A stretch of DNA of 50,811 nucleotides from CAYLPT01 sp964385645 (GTDB lineage Bacteria > Armatimonadota > Hebobacteria > Hebobacterales > Hebobacteraceae). Made by a program: the position numbers and the translations under genes. The stretch spans positions 1-50,811 of the forward strand of contig CAYLPT010000095.1 of NCBI GenBank assembly GCA_964385645.1. Reading direction: 5' to 3'. Every line of letters starts with the position of its first letter. Position 1 is the first letter of the stretch. The notes beneath the pieces are model-generated. The model was given only the letters and a program-made list of their open reading frames with translations. It was not told the origin of the DNA and searched no databases. Below are positions 33,261-40,185 of the stretch, piece after piece.

Positions 33261-34382
33261 TCACGCGGCCTCGTGCGGCCCCGGCTCCTTGCCGATGAAC
33301 TCACACTTGCGGCGGCGGTAGTGGACGTAGTTCTCCCAGGAGACGTCCGGCGGCACCAAGTGGTCGGTGTGGGGGATGAAGCCGCCGCCCTCCAACAGCG
33401 GGCGCAGCCGGTCGAACTCGCGGTCAATCGCTTCTTTGCCTGCGATTAGCGCGCGCTTGTCGAAGTAGCCCCGCAGCGGCACCCGCTGGCCGAACTCAGC
33501 GCGGATTCGATGCCCATCGCTATGGGCCGCCTCGACCGGGTACATGACGTTGACGCCTCCCGCCAGCCAGCCCGGCACAAGGGCGTGGATATTGCCATCG
33601 CAGTCGAGCTGGTGGAACTCGCACCCACAGCCCTCCCGCAGCAGCTTCGTGGTGCGGCGGTACTCGGGCACCATGTGCTCGTCGAACCACCGGGGAGAGA
33701 CCAGCGGCCCCTTGTTGAAGCACATGTCCTCCCACCACACCCCGCAGTCTATGCGCGCCTTGCCGGCGATCCTCTCGAAGAGGCCGTTGCGCAGGTCGCC
33801 CAGGTGCCGCATCATCTCGACCACCCAGGGGGTGTCCTCGGCGATGGCGATGGACACGCCCTCCAGGCCCATCCAGTTCCTGATCCAGCCATAGACCGAG
33901 CCGCACCACAGCAGCGTGGGCCGCTCGGGGTCGTGGGTCTGGGCGCAGCGCTCTTCGAGGTCCGCCGGGGCGCGGCCGGGTGAGTCGGGGTTGAGGCGCT
34001 CGTCGCGAAGCCGCTCCCAGTCGGCCCGGGTCTCGATGGCATAGCGGAGGTAGTGGGGGATGGAGGCGCCCAGCTCGGGGCGGAGCATCTCGGCGATGGC
34101 GCCGTCGCCGTCCTGGACGATGATGTGGTCACCCTTCTCCTCGAGCAGCTTCGACTCGAAGGCCGGCAGGAGCCCGACGTTGAGGCCGAGGTCGCCCCCC
34201 AAGCCGGCCTCGTCGGTGCCGAAGTACTGCGCGATGGCGCCCCATGGATCATCATACTCGGCGGGCAGTCCCTCCGTGTGCCAGCGCTCGATCGTCTGCT
34301 GCCAGGCGCCGAACTCCCAATCGGGGACGCGGTCAACGGGCTCGAAGCGAAAGGTGGCGAGCATACGCTCGCGGTGGGTCAT
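33261..34382 (-). CDS. Uroporphyrinogen decarboxylase-like (URO-D superfamily) protein
   Basis: A 373-residue TIM-barrel protein of the URO-D/corrinoid methyltransferase superfamily. MTHRERMLATFRFEPVDRVP is the usual beginning, and FHQLDCDGNIHALVP and HTDHLVPPDVSWEN lie in the C-terminal half. It lacks the haem-pathway context, and this clade is usually of unknown function in sugar-catabolic bacteria, possibly methyl transfer or decarboxylation. The ATG at 34382 follows GGAG by 8 bases; upstream residues are not homologous. It lies 40 bases downstream of the ferredoxin-EtfA gene on the same strand and may belong to that transcript. The next gene in the same direction is 174 bases further on. 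Confidence 0.82.
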   Translation of the reverse strand: MTHRERMLATFRFEPVDRVPDWEFGAWQQTIERWHTEGLPAEYDDPWGAIAQYFGTDEAGLGGDLGLNVGLLPAFESKLLEEKGDHIIVQDGDGAIAEMLRPELGASIPHYLRYAIETRADWERLRDERLNPDSPGRAPADLEERCAQTHDPERPTLLWCGSVYGWIRNWMGLEGVSIAIAEDTPWVVEMMRHLGDLRNGLFERIAGKARIDCGVWWEDMCFNKGPLVSPRWFDEHMVPEYRRTTKLLREGCGCEFHQLDCDGNIHALVPGWLAGGVNVMYPVEAAHSDGHRIRAEFGQRVPLRGYFDKRALIAGKEAIDREFDRLRPLLEGGGFIPHTDHLVPPDVSWENYVHYRRRKCEFIGKEPGPHEAA

Positions 34383-34422
34383 CTCGATCTCCAGTCCCAG
34401 CGCGATATGCCGGCCCTCGATG

Positions 34423-35619
34423 CTACGCCCCGCGCAGCTCCCGCAGCCTCCGGGTGAGCGCGGGGAGGACCTCGAACAGGTCGCCGACGATGCCATAGGT
34501 GGCGACGCTGAAGATCGGCGCGGTGGGGTCCTTGTTGATGGCGATAATGCAGTCGGCGCTGCTCATGCCCGCCAGGTGCTGCACCGCGCCGGAGATGCCG
34601 CAGGCGATGTACAGCTTCGGTTGCACGGTGCGCCCCGTCTGCCCCACCTGGTGGTAGGCGGGGATCCAGCCCGCATCTACCGCCGCCCGGGAGGCCCCCA
34701 CCGCGCCGCCCAAGACCTCGGCGAGCTCGCGGATCAGCGCGAAGGCCTCCGGCTTGCCGAGCCCGCGGCCGCCCGAGACGATGACCTCCGCGTCCTGGAG
34801 GTTCACCCGCCCGTCCGTCTCCTGCTGCACGACCTCGAGGATCTTGAGGCCGATGGCGCGCTCGTCGAGGTGCACCGGGGTCTCCACCACCCGGCCGGTG
34901 CGGGAGGGGTCGGGCTCCAGCGGTCGGAAGACGCCCGGGCGGACGGTCGCCATCTGCGGGCGGGCGTGGCGGCAGACAATGGTGGCCATCAGGTTGCCGC
35001 CGAAGGCGGGCCGGGTCTGCACCAGCAGGCGTTCCTGCGCGTCCACCTCCAACCCCGTGCAGTCGGCGGTGAGGCCGGCCGAGAGCCGGGCCGCGACGCG
35101 GGGCGCGAGGTCTCGCCCCTGGGGCGTCGCGGAGAAGAGCACGATCTCGGGCTTGTGCTGGTTGATGAGCCCGGCCAGCACGTCGGTGCACGGCCCGGTG
35201 CGGTAGTGCGCCAGCGCCGGGTCTTGCACCAGGTACACTGTGTCCGCGCCGTGGGCGATCAGGTCCTGCGCCAGGTCGGCCACACCGTCGCCGAGGAGCA
35301 CGGCCGCCAGCTCGACGCCCAGCGCGTCGGCGAGCCGGCGGCCCTCGCCGAGCAGCTCGTAAGTGCCCCGCCGAGGGGTCCCGTGCAGGTGCTCGGCCAC
35401 CACCCAGAGGCCGCGGTACTGAGAGGTGTCCACGTCCCGGCTATAGGCGGCCTCGATCACGATGGCGCCGAAGGCGCAGGCGGAGGCGCAGGCGCCGCAC
35501 TGCGTGCAGTTGTCGTTGAAGCGCGCCTTGCCCTCGACCATGTCTATGGCGCCGTACGGGCACGCCCGCAGACATAGCCGACAGCCGGTGCAGGTCTCTG
35601 GAATCAGAAGGACGGCCAT
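34423..35619 (-). CDS. etfA: Electron transfer flavoprotein alpha subunit with N-terminal 2[4Fe-4S] ferredoxin domain
   Basis: A 398-residue EtfA. Residues 1-60 are a bacterial ferredoxin domain with two 4Fe-4S motifs, Cys10-13-16-20 and Cys38-41-44-48. The rest is EtfA, with VSGGRGLGKPEAF, QVGQTGRTVQPKLYIACGISG and INKDPTAPIF for the structural FAD. This fusion is known from CarE of the Acetobacterium caffeyl-CoA reductase complex, which bifurcates electrons to ferredoxin. It forms a heterodimer with EtfB, encoded just upstream (28-base gap), and takes electrons from the acyl-CoA dehydrogenase encoded before that. It is cytoplasmic. Confidence 0.95.
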   Translation of the reverse strand: MAVLLIPETCTGCRLCLRACPYGAIDMVEGKARFNDNCTQCGACASACAFGAIVIEAAYSRDVDTSQYRGLWVVAEHLHGTPRRGTYELLGEGRRLADALGVELAAVLLGDGVADLAQDLIAHGADTVYLVQDPALAHYRTGPCTDVLAGLINQHKPEIVLFSATPQGRDLAPRVAARLSAGLTADCTGLEVDAQERLLVQTRPAFGGNLMATIVCRHARPQMATVRPGVFRPLEPDPSRTGRVVETPVHLDERAIGLKILEVVQQETDGRVNLQDAEVIVSGGRGLGKPEAFALIRELAEVLGGAVGASRAAVDAGWIPAYHQVGQTGRTVQPKLYIACGISGAVQHLAGMSSADCIIAINKDPTAPIFSVATYGIVGDLFEVLPALTRRLRELRGA

Positions 35620-35647
35620 GAGGCGAAGTCTCCAGCCTCCGGGCGGG

Positions 35648-36436
35648 CTATCCCGCCGCGAGGTTCATATCCTTGAGTGCGCGCGCCAGCTCCTCGACCG
35701 CCTCCTCCACCGGCCCGTCGAGGATCTTGCCCCCGGCCCGGCGCTCGGGCGGCCACACCCGGATGACCTGTGTCGGGGAGCCGTCGAAGCCGGTCTGTGT
35801 GGGGTCGGCCTCCAGGTCGGCGAGGGTCCACCTGGTGATCTCGGCCCGCTTCGCCCGCAGCACGTTGCGCATGCTCGGATGCCGGGGCTCGTTGATCTGC
35901 TTCACCACCGTCACCACCGCCGGCAGCTTCACCTCGACGACCTCGAAGAAGTCGTCCAGCACCCGCCGGGCGCGCAGCCGGCCGTCGTTGACCTCGAGCG
36001 AGATGGCGAACGTGATCTGGGGCACGCCGAGCCGCTCCGCCAGCCCCGGCCCCACCTGGCCGGTGTCGCCGTCAATCGCCTGCTTGCCGCACAGTACCAG
36101 GTCCACCTCCCCGAGCCTGCGCACCATCTGCGCGAGCGTATAGGAGGTGGCCAGGGTGTCGCTGCCCCGGGAGGCGGGGTCGGTCAGCAGCACCGCCTCG
36201 TCCGCGCCCATGGCGAGCGCTTGGCGCAGCGCCTCCTCGGCCTGGGGCGGGCCCATGGTGATGACGGTGACCGTGCCGCCGTGGGCCTCCCGGAGCTGGA
36301 GCGCGGCCTCGATCGCGTTCTCGTCCACCGGGTTGACGATGCTCTTGACGCCCTCCCGGATGAGCGCGTTCGTCTGGGGATCCACCCGGACCTCGGTGGT
36401 CTCGGGCACCTGCTTGATGCACACGACGCTCTTCAT
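35648..36436 (-). CDS. etfB: Electron transfer flavoprotein beta subunit (bifurcating-type signature)
   Basis: A 262-residue EtfB. CGKQAIDGDTGQVGPGLAE (116-134) matches the signature of bifurcating-type EtfB, D-G-D-T-x-Q-V-G-P, rather than the DDCNQTG form of canonical respiratory EtfB. The family length is normal. The ATG at 36436 overlaps the stop of the acyl-CoA dehydrogenase as ATGA, which indicates translational coupling. The open frame further upstream is inside that gene. With EtfA it should hold two FADs and pass electrons between NADH, ferredoxin and the dehydrogenase. Confidence 0.95.
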   Translation of the reverse strand: MKSVVCIKQVPETTEVRVDPQTNALIREGVKSIVNPVDENAIEAALQLREAHGGTVTVITMGPPQAEEALRQALAMGADEAVLLTDPASRGSDTLATSYTLAQMVRRLGEVDLVLCGKQAIDGDTGQVGPGLAERLGVPQITFAISLEVNDGRLRARRVLDDFFEVVEVKLPAVVTVVKQINEPRHPSMRNVLRAKRAEITRWTLADLEADPTQTGFDGSPTQVIRVWPPERRAGGKILDGPVEEAVEELARALKDMNLAAG

Positions 36437-37581
36437 CCGCCGAGCTCCCGGATGACATGGTTGGCGATGACGAGGCGCTGGATCTCCGAGGTGCCCTCGA
36501 CGATCTCGAACAGCTTCGCCTCCCGCATATAGCGCTCGACGGGGAACTCCCGCGTGTACCCGTAGCCGCCGAACACCTGCACCGCCTTGGTGGTCACCCG
36601 CATCGCGGTCTCGGAGGCGAACAGCTTCGCCATCGCCGCCTCTTTCTCGAAGGGCTTGCCCTGGTCCTTGAGCCACGCGGCCCGCCAGGTCAGCAGCCGC
36701 GCCGCGTCCACCTCGGTCGCCATGTCACAGAGCATGAACTGAACGGCCTGGAAGCTGGAGATGGGCTGGCCGAACTGCTTGCGCTGCTTGCTGTAGGGCA
36801 CCGCCGCCTCCAGGGCCGCCCGCGCCACGCCGACCGCGCCGATCGCCATGCCGATGCGCCCCACCGCGAGCGTTCGCATGGCGACCAGGAAGCCGCCGCC
36901 CTCCCGGCCGAGCAAGTTCTCCTTCGGCACCCGGCAGTCGGTGAACACCAGCTCCCGGTTGGGCAGGGAGGGGAAAGCCATCTTCTTCTCGTCCTTGCCG
37001 AACTCGAAGCCGGGGGTTCCCTTCTCCACGATGAAGGCGCTGAGGCCCCGCACCCCGCGCTCGGGGTTGGTGCTGGCGATGACGACATAGGTCTGCGCCT
37101 GGCCGCCGTTGGAGATGAAGATCTTGGTGCCGTTGAGCACGTAGTGGTCGCCGTCGCGCTGGGCGCGGGTGCTCACGGCGGCGGCGTCGGAGCCCGCGCC
37201 GGGCTCGGTGAGGCCGAAGGCGCCGATGTGCTCCCCCTTGGCGAGGGGGACGAGGAAGCGCTGCTTCTGCTCCTCGGTGCCGAAGGTCATGATAGGGAAG
37301 ACGCACAGGACGTGCGCACCGTACACCGCGCCGGTGGTTGTGCAGGCCCGGGAGAGCTCCTCGCCGACCGCGGTCCAGGTCAGGAAGTCGAGGCCGAGCC
37401 CGCCGTACTCCTCGGGTACGGGGATGCCCATGAGGTCGAGCTCGCCGAGCTTGCGGACGTTCTCGGCGGGCCAGACGCCGGCCTCATCGGTCTCCTTCGC
37501 CCTGGGGGCGAGGTCGTCGTCGCAGAACTCCTTGACCGCCTCGAGCACGGCGGCCTGGTCCTCGGTGAATGTGAAATCCAT
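36433..37581 (-). CDS. Acyl-CoA dehydrogenase
   Basis: A 382-residue FAD-dependent acyl-CoA dehydrogenase or reductase. GLTEPGAGSDAAAV is the family signature 1, and QVFGGYGYTREFPVERYMRE the signature 2 region. IVEGTSEIQRL places the catalytic glutamate at the short- and medium-chain position. It oxidises an acyl-CoA or, when driven by bifurcating Etf, reduces an enoyl-CoA. It is the first gene of a unit with etfB and etfA, matching the order of carC, carD and carE. A clean promoter lies at 37644-37672. Substrate chain and direction cannot be read. Confidence 0.93.
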   Translation of the reverse strand: MDFTFTEDQAAVLEAVKEFCDDDLAPRAKETDEAGVWPAENVRKLGELDLMGIPVPEEYGGLGLDFLTWTAVGEELSRACTTTGAVYGAHVLCVFPIMTFGTEEQKQRFLVPLAKGEHIGAFGLTEPGAGSDAAAVSTRAQRDGDHYVLNGTKIFISNGGQAQTYVVIASTNPERGVRGLSAFIVEKGTPGFEFGKDEKKMAFPSLPNRELVFTDCRVPKENLLGREGGGFLVAMRTLAVGRIGMAIGAVGVARAALEAAVPYSKQRKQFGQPISSFQAVQFMLCDMATEVDAARLLTWRAAWLKDQGKPFEKEAAMAKLFASETAMRVTTKAVQVFGGYGYTREFPVERYMREAKLFEIVEGTSEIQRLVIANHVIRELGG

Positions 37582-37643
37582 CGGCTCGGTCCTCTCCTCA
37601 GGGTCGGGCGGGCCCCGCGAGCCGCGCCGGGGCCACGGCGTTG

Positions 37644-37672
37644 ATGGTATCGGAAACGGAGGAACGCGTCAA
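37644..37672 (-). promoter_or_regulatory. Sigma-70-like promoter of the acyl-CoA dehydrogenase-etf operon
   Basis: On the minus strand TTGACG (37672-37667), a 17-base spacer and TACCAT (37649-37644). The implied leader is about 55 bases. Confidence 0.65.
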
Positions 37673-37688
37673 CGCGGGGGGCAGGCTT

Positions 37689-37715
37689 GGGCAGACGGGG
37701 CGTCCGCCCCACCGG
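37689..37715. repeat. Dispersed palindromic repeat, copy 2
   Basis: The reverse complement of this 27-base element matches 1302-1328 at 24 positions. The three differences fall in the hairpin and keep pairing, with one A-T to G-C swap and one wobble. It lies just upstream of the etf-operon promoter and 16 bases past the stop region of the radical SAM gene. Confidence 0.65.
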
Positions 37716-37731
37716 TAGGCAGGAGGGCGGA

Positions 37732-38829
37732 TCAGGCCTCTCGCTCCAGCCGGTGCAGGCCGGCCTGGCGGGCCAGGTCCAGGGCCCGGCGGTACTCCTC
37801 GCTGGTGATGCGGCGGTTGATGGCCGGGAACTCATGGGCGCGGTAGGTGGGGGTGTACTGGGACATGATGTTGACGTAGGTATCGCGGCTGAGGGAGGCG
37901 AGGAACTCCATGATGGGCCCGGTGCGGGCGATGTCATCTGGGAACACCAGGTGGCGCACCAGCAGCCCCCGCACGATCAGCCCCTGGTCGTCAAATCGCA
38001 GGTCGCCGACCTGCCGGTGCATCTCCGCCAGCCCCTCCCGGCTGCGATCCCAGTAGTCGGGCACGCTCGATAGCTCCTGCCCGACCTCGTTGTCGCCCCA
38101 TTTCGCGTCCGGCATGTAGATGTCCACGATGCCGTCCAGCAGCCGCAGCGCCCTCACCGACTCATAGCCGCCGGTGTTGTAGACCACCGGCAGCCGCAGG
38201 CCGCGTCGGCTCGCGATGCGCAGGGCCTCCACGAGCATGGGGAGCTGGTGGGTGGGGGTGACCCAGTTGATGTTGTGGCAGCCGCGGCCCTGCAGCTCCA
38301 GCATCATGTCGGCCACACGCTCGACGCTGACGATGCGCCCCTGGCCCAACTGCGAGATCTGGTAGTTGATGCAGAAGACGCAGTTGAGGTTGCAGTAGCT
38401 CAGGAAGACCGTGCCCGAGCCGCCTCGGCCGACCAGTCCTCTCTCCTCGCCGTAATGCGGCCCGTGGCTGGCAACCATGGGCTCGGCCGCCACGCGGCAG
38501 TGCCCACTTCGCCCCTCCAGCCGGTTCACCCCACACTGGCGCGGGCACAGGTCGCAGGAGCGAAGCATCTCGCGCAACGCGGCCGCTCGCTGTCCCAGCT
38601 CGCGCTCGCCGAGGGAGACGTAGGCAGGGGTGAAATCTTGCCCACCGGGGGCCTGCGCCTGGGTCGGCGCGCCGAGCTGCTGGGCGGCCCGGCAGCCGCT
38701 GCTCAGCAGCGCGAACGCGCCCGGCGCGAGCCCCGCCGCGGCCGCGCCCCACAGGGTGCGGGTGATGAACTCCCGCCGCGTCAGGCAACCCGCGAGCAGT
38801 GGGCATCCGGCTTGCTCTCTCTTCCCCAT
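37732..38829 (-). CDS. Radical SAM protein (PflA/PflX-like) with Tat-like, lipobox-like N-terminus
   Basis: A 365-residue radical SAM protein. CNLNCVFC (146-153) is the CxxxCxxC cluster motif. An upstream set, Cys92, Cys95, Cys99 and Cys111 (CDLCPRQCG and GHC), could bind a second cluster, as in the pyruvate-formate-lyase activase-like COG1313 group. Residues 17-46 read like an export signal, with LTRREFITR, a hydrophobic run and LLSSGC. This is a twin-arginine and lipoprotein-type start, very unusual for a SAM radical enzyme. ATGs at 38829 and 38835 are both possible; the first keeps 6 bases from AGGGGG. It is divergent from the GH172-family gene. The substrate is unknown. Confidence 0.82.
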   Translation of the reverse strand: MGKREQAGCPLLAGCLTRREFITRTLWGAAAAGLAPGAFALLSSGCRAAQQLGAPTQAQAPGGQDFTPAYVSLGERELGQRAAALREMLRSCDLCPRQCGVNRLEGRSGHCRVAAEPMVASHGPHYGEERGLVGRGGSGTVFLSYCNLNCVFCINYQISQLGQGRIVSVERVADMMLELQGRGCHNINWVTPTHQLPMLVEALRIASRRGLRLPVVYNTGGYESVRALRLLDGIVDIYMPDAKWGDNEVGQELSSVPDYWDRSREGLAEMHRQVGDLRFDDQGLIVRGLLVRHLVFPDDIARTGPIMEFLASLSRDTYVNIMSQYTPTYRAHEFPAINRRITSEEYRRALDLARQAGLHRLEREA

Positions 38830-39022
38830 CTCCATCCCCCTGGAGTGAGATGCCCCGCCGGCGCCGCCGGCGCAACCGAACCGGCTCGCCGCGGCGCCAC
38901 TGTAACCTTCCCCGCGCGCGCAGATCGGTCCTTCCTCGCCGCGGCCGCCCGTGGCCCATGCACAGGAAGGCAACCGGAGGCCGGCGAAGCCCTGGAGCAG
39001 TGAAGGACGACAGGGGACTGCC

Positions 39023-40171
39023 ATGCTAGAGGGACTCTCGCTTCTCCGGGAGGGCCGCACCAGGCGTGTCTCGAGCTTCGACACCACCGGGGCCAACGCC
39101 GACGCCTGGCGCATCGCGGGGGGCGAGACGCGCGAGCTGGCGCGCATCGCCGGCCCGGGCTGCATCCGCCACATCTGGGTTACGGTCAGCGCGGAGGACG
39201 AGTGGTATCTGCGCAAGACGCTCCTGCGCGCCTACTGGGACGGCGAGGCATCCCCCAGCATTGACTGCCCCCTGGGCGACTTCTTCGGCGTCGGCCACGG
39301 CGTGGTCAGCTCCTACGCCTGCGCGGTCCTCTCCATGTCGGCCTGGCCGGGGGAGACCAAGCGGGCGGCCATGAACTGCTACTTCCCCATGCCCTTTGCC
39401 GAGCAGGCCCGCCTCGAGGTGGTGAACGAGTCCGATCTTCCCATCGGGGCCTTCTACTTCTACATTGACTACGACCTGCTGCCGCAGCCCCCCGACGGCC
39501 ACGGCCGCTTCCACGCGAAGTGGCGCCGCGAGAACCCCACCGACGGCTGGGTCCCCGTCCGGCCCCAGGTGCAGCCGGATGCGTGGGAGGGCGGCGAGGG
39601 CGGCCGGGCGCGGAACCTGAGCGACCGGGACAATTACGTGTTCCTCGAGGCGCGGGGACGGGGGCACTTCGTGGGCGTCAACCTCAGTGTCCACAACTTG
39701 TGTGGGGGCTGGTGGGGGGAGGGGGACGACATGTTCATGGTGGACGGCGACAAGTGGCCGCCAGACCTGCACGGCACCGGCTCGGAGGACTACTTCTGCC
39801 ATGCCTGGGGCATGCAGCCCCAGAACCACAACCTGTACCACGGGGTGTCGTACCACCGGCCGGGCACGGTCTTCCAGTATAACGAACGCATCACCGTGTA
39901 CCGCCACCACGTGGCCGACCCGATCGTGTTCCACGAGTCGCTGCGCGCCTCCATCGAGCATGGGCACGCGAACACCCACAGCAACGACTACTCGTCGGTG
40001 GCCTACTGGTACCAGAGCGAACCACACCACGAGTTCGCGCCCATGCCGCCGGCGGAGGCGCGCCTGCCGCGGCCGGACTCGGTGCTGGGGCACGTCGAGC
40101 CGCCGGGGCCCCGCAGGGTGAGGGCCGCGGTGCGGGATCGCATGGCGCGCAGAAGGGGCAGGGGAGGATAG
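39023..40171 (+). CDS. DUF2961 / GH172-family protein
   Basis: A 382-residue DUF2961 protein. The family is now glycoside hydrolase GH172, which includes difructose-dianhydride synthase/hydrolases and arabinofuranosidases. Conserved parts visible are PGCIRHIWVTVS near residue 45, CPLGDFFG, DLHGTGSEDYF and RASIEHGHAN; the glutamates of the last two are candidates for catalysis. Length is normal and there is no signal peptide, so action is cytoplasmic unless exported otherwise. AGGGG lies 7 bases before the ATG. The frame is open upstream but not homologous. It is followed after 14 bases by a sulfatase-fold lipoprotein, and the two may form a polysaccharide-related pair. Confidence 0.85.
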   Translation: MLEGLSLLREGRTRRVSSFDTTGANADAWRIAGGETRELARIAGPGCIRHIWVTVSAEDEWYLRKTLLRAYWDGEASPSIDCPLGDFFGVGHGVVSSYACAVLSMSAWPGETKRAAMNCYFPMPFAEQARLEVVNESDLPIGAFYFYIDYDLLPQPPDGHGRFHAKWRRENPTDGWVPVRPQVQPDAWEGGEGGRARNLSDRDNYVFLEARGRGHFVGVNLSVHNLCGGWWGEGDDMFMVDGDKWPPDLHGTGSEDYFCHAWGMQPQNHNLYHGVSYHRPGTVFQYNERITVYRHHVADPIVFHESLRASIEHGHANTHSNDYSSVAYWYQSEPHHEFAPMPPAEARLPRPDSVLGHVEPPGPRRVRAAVRDRMARRRGRGG

Positions 40172-40185
40172 GCGCACTATCCCCC

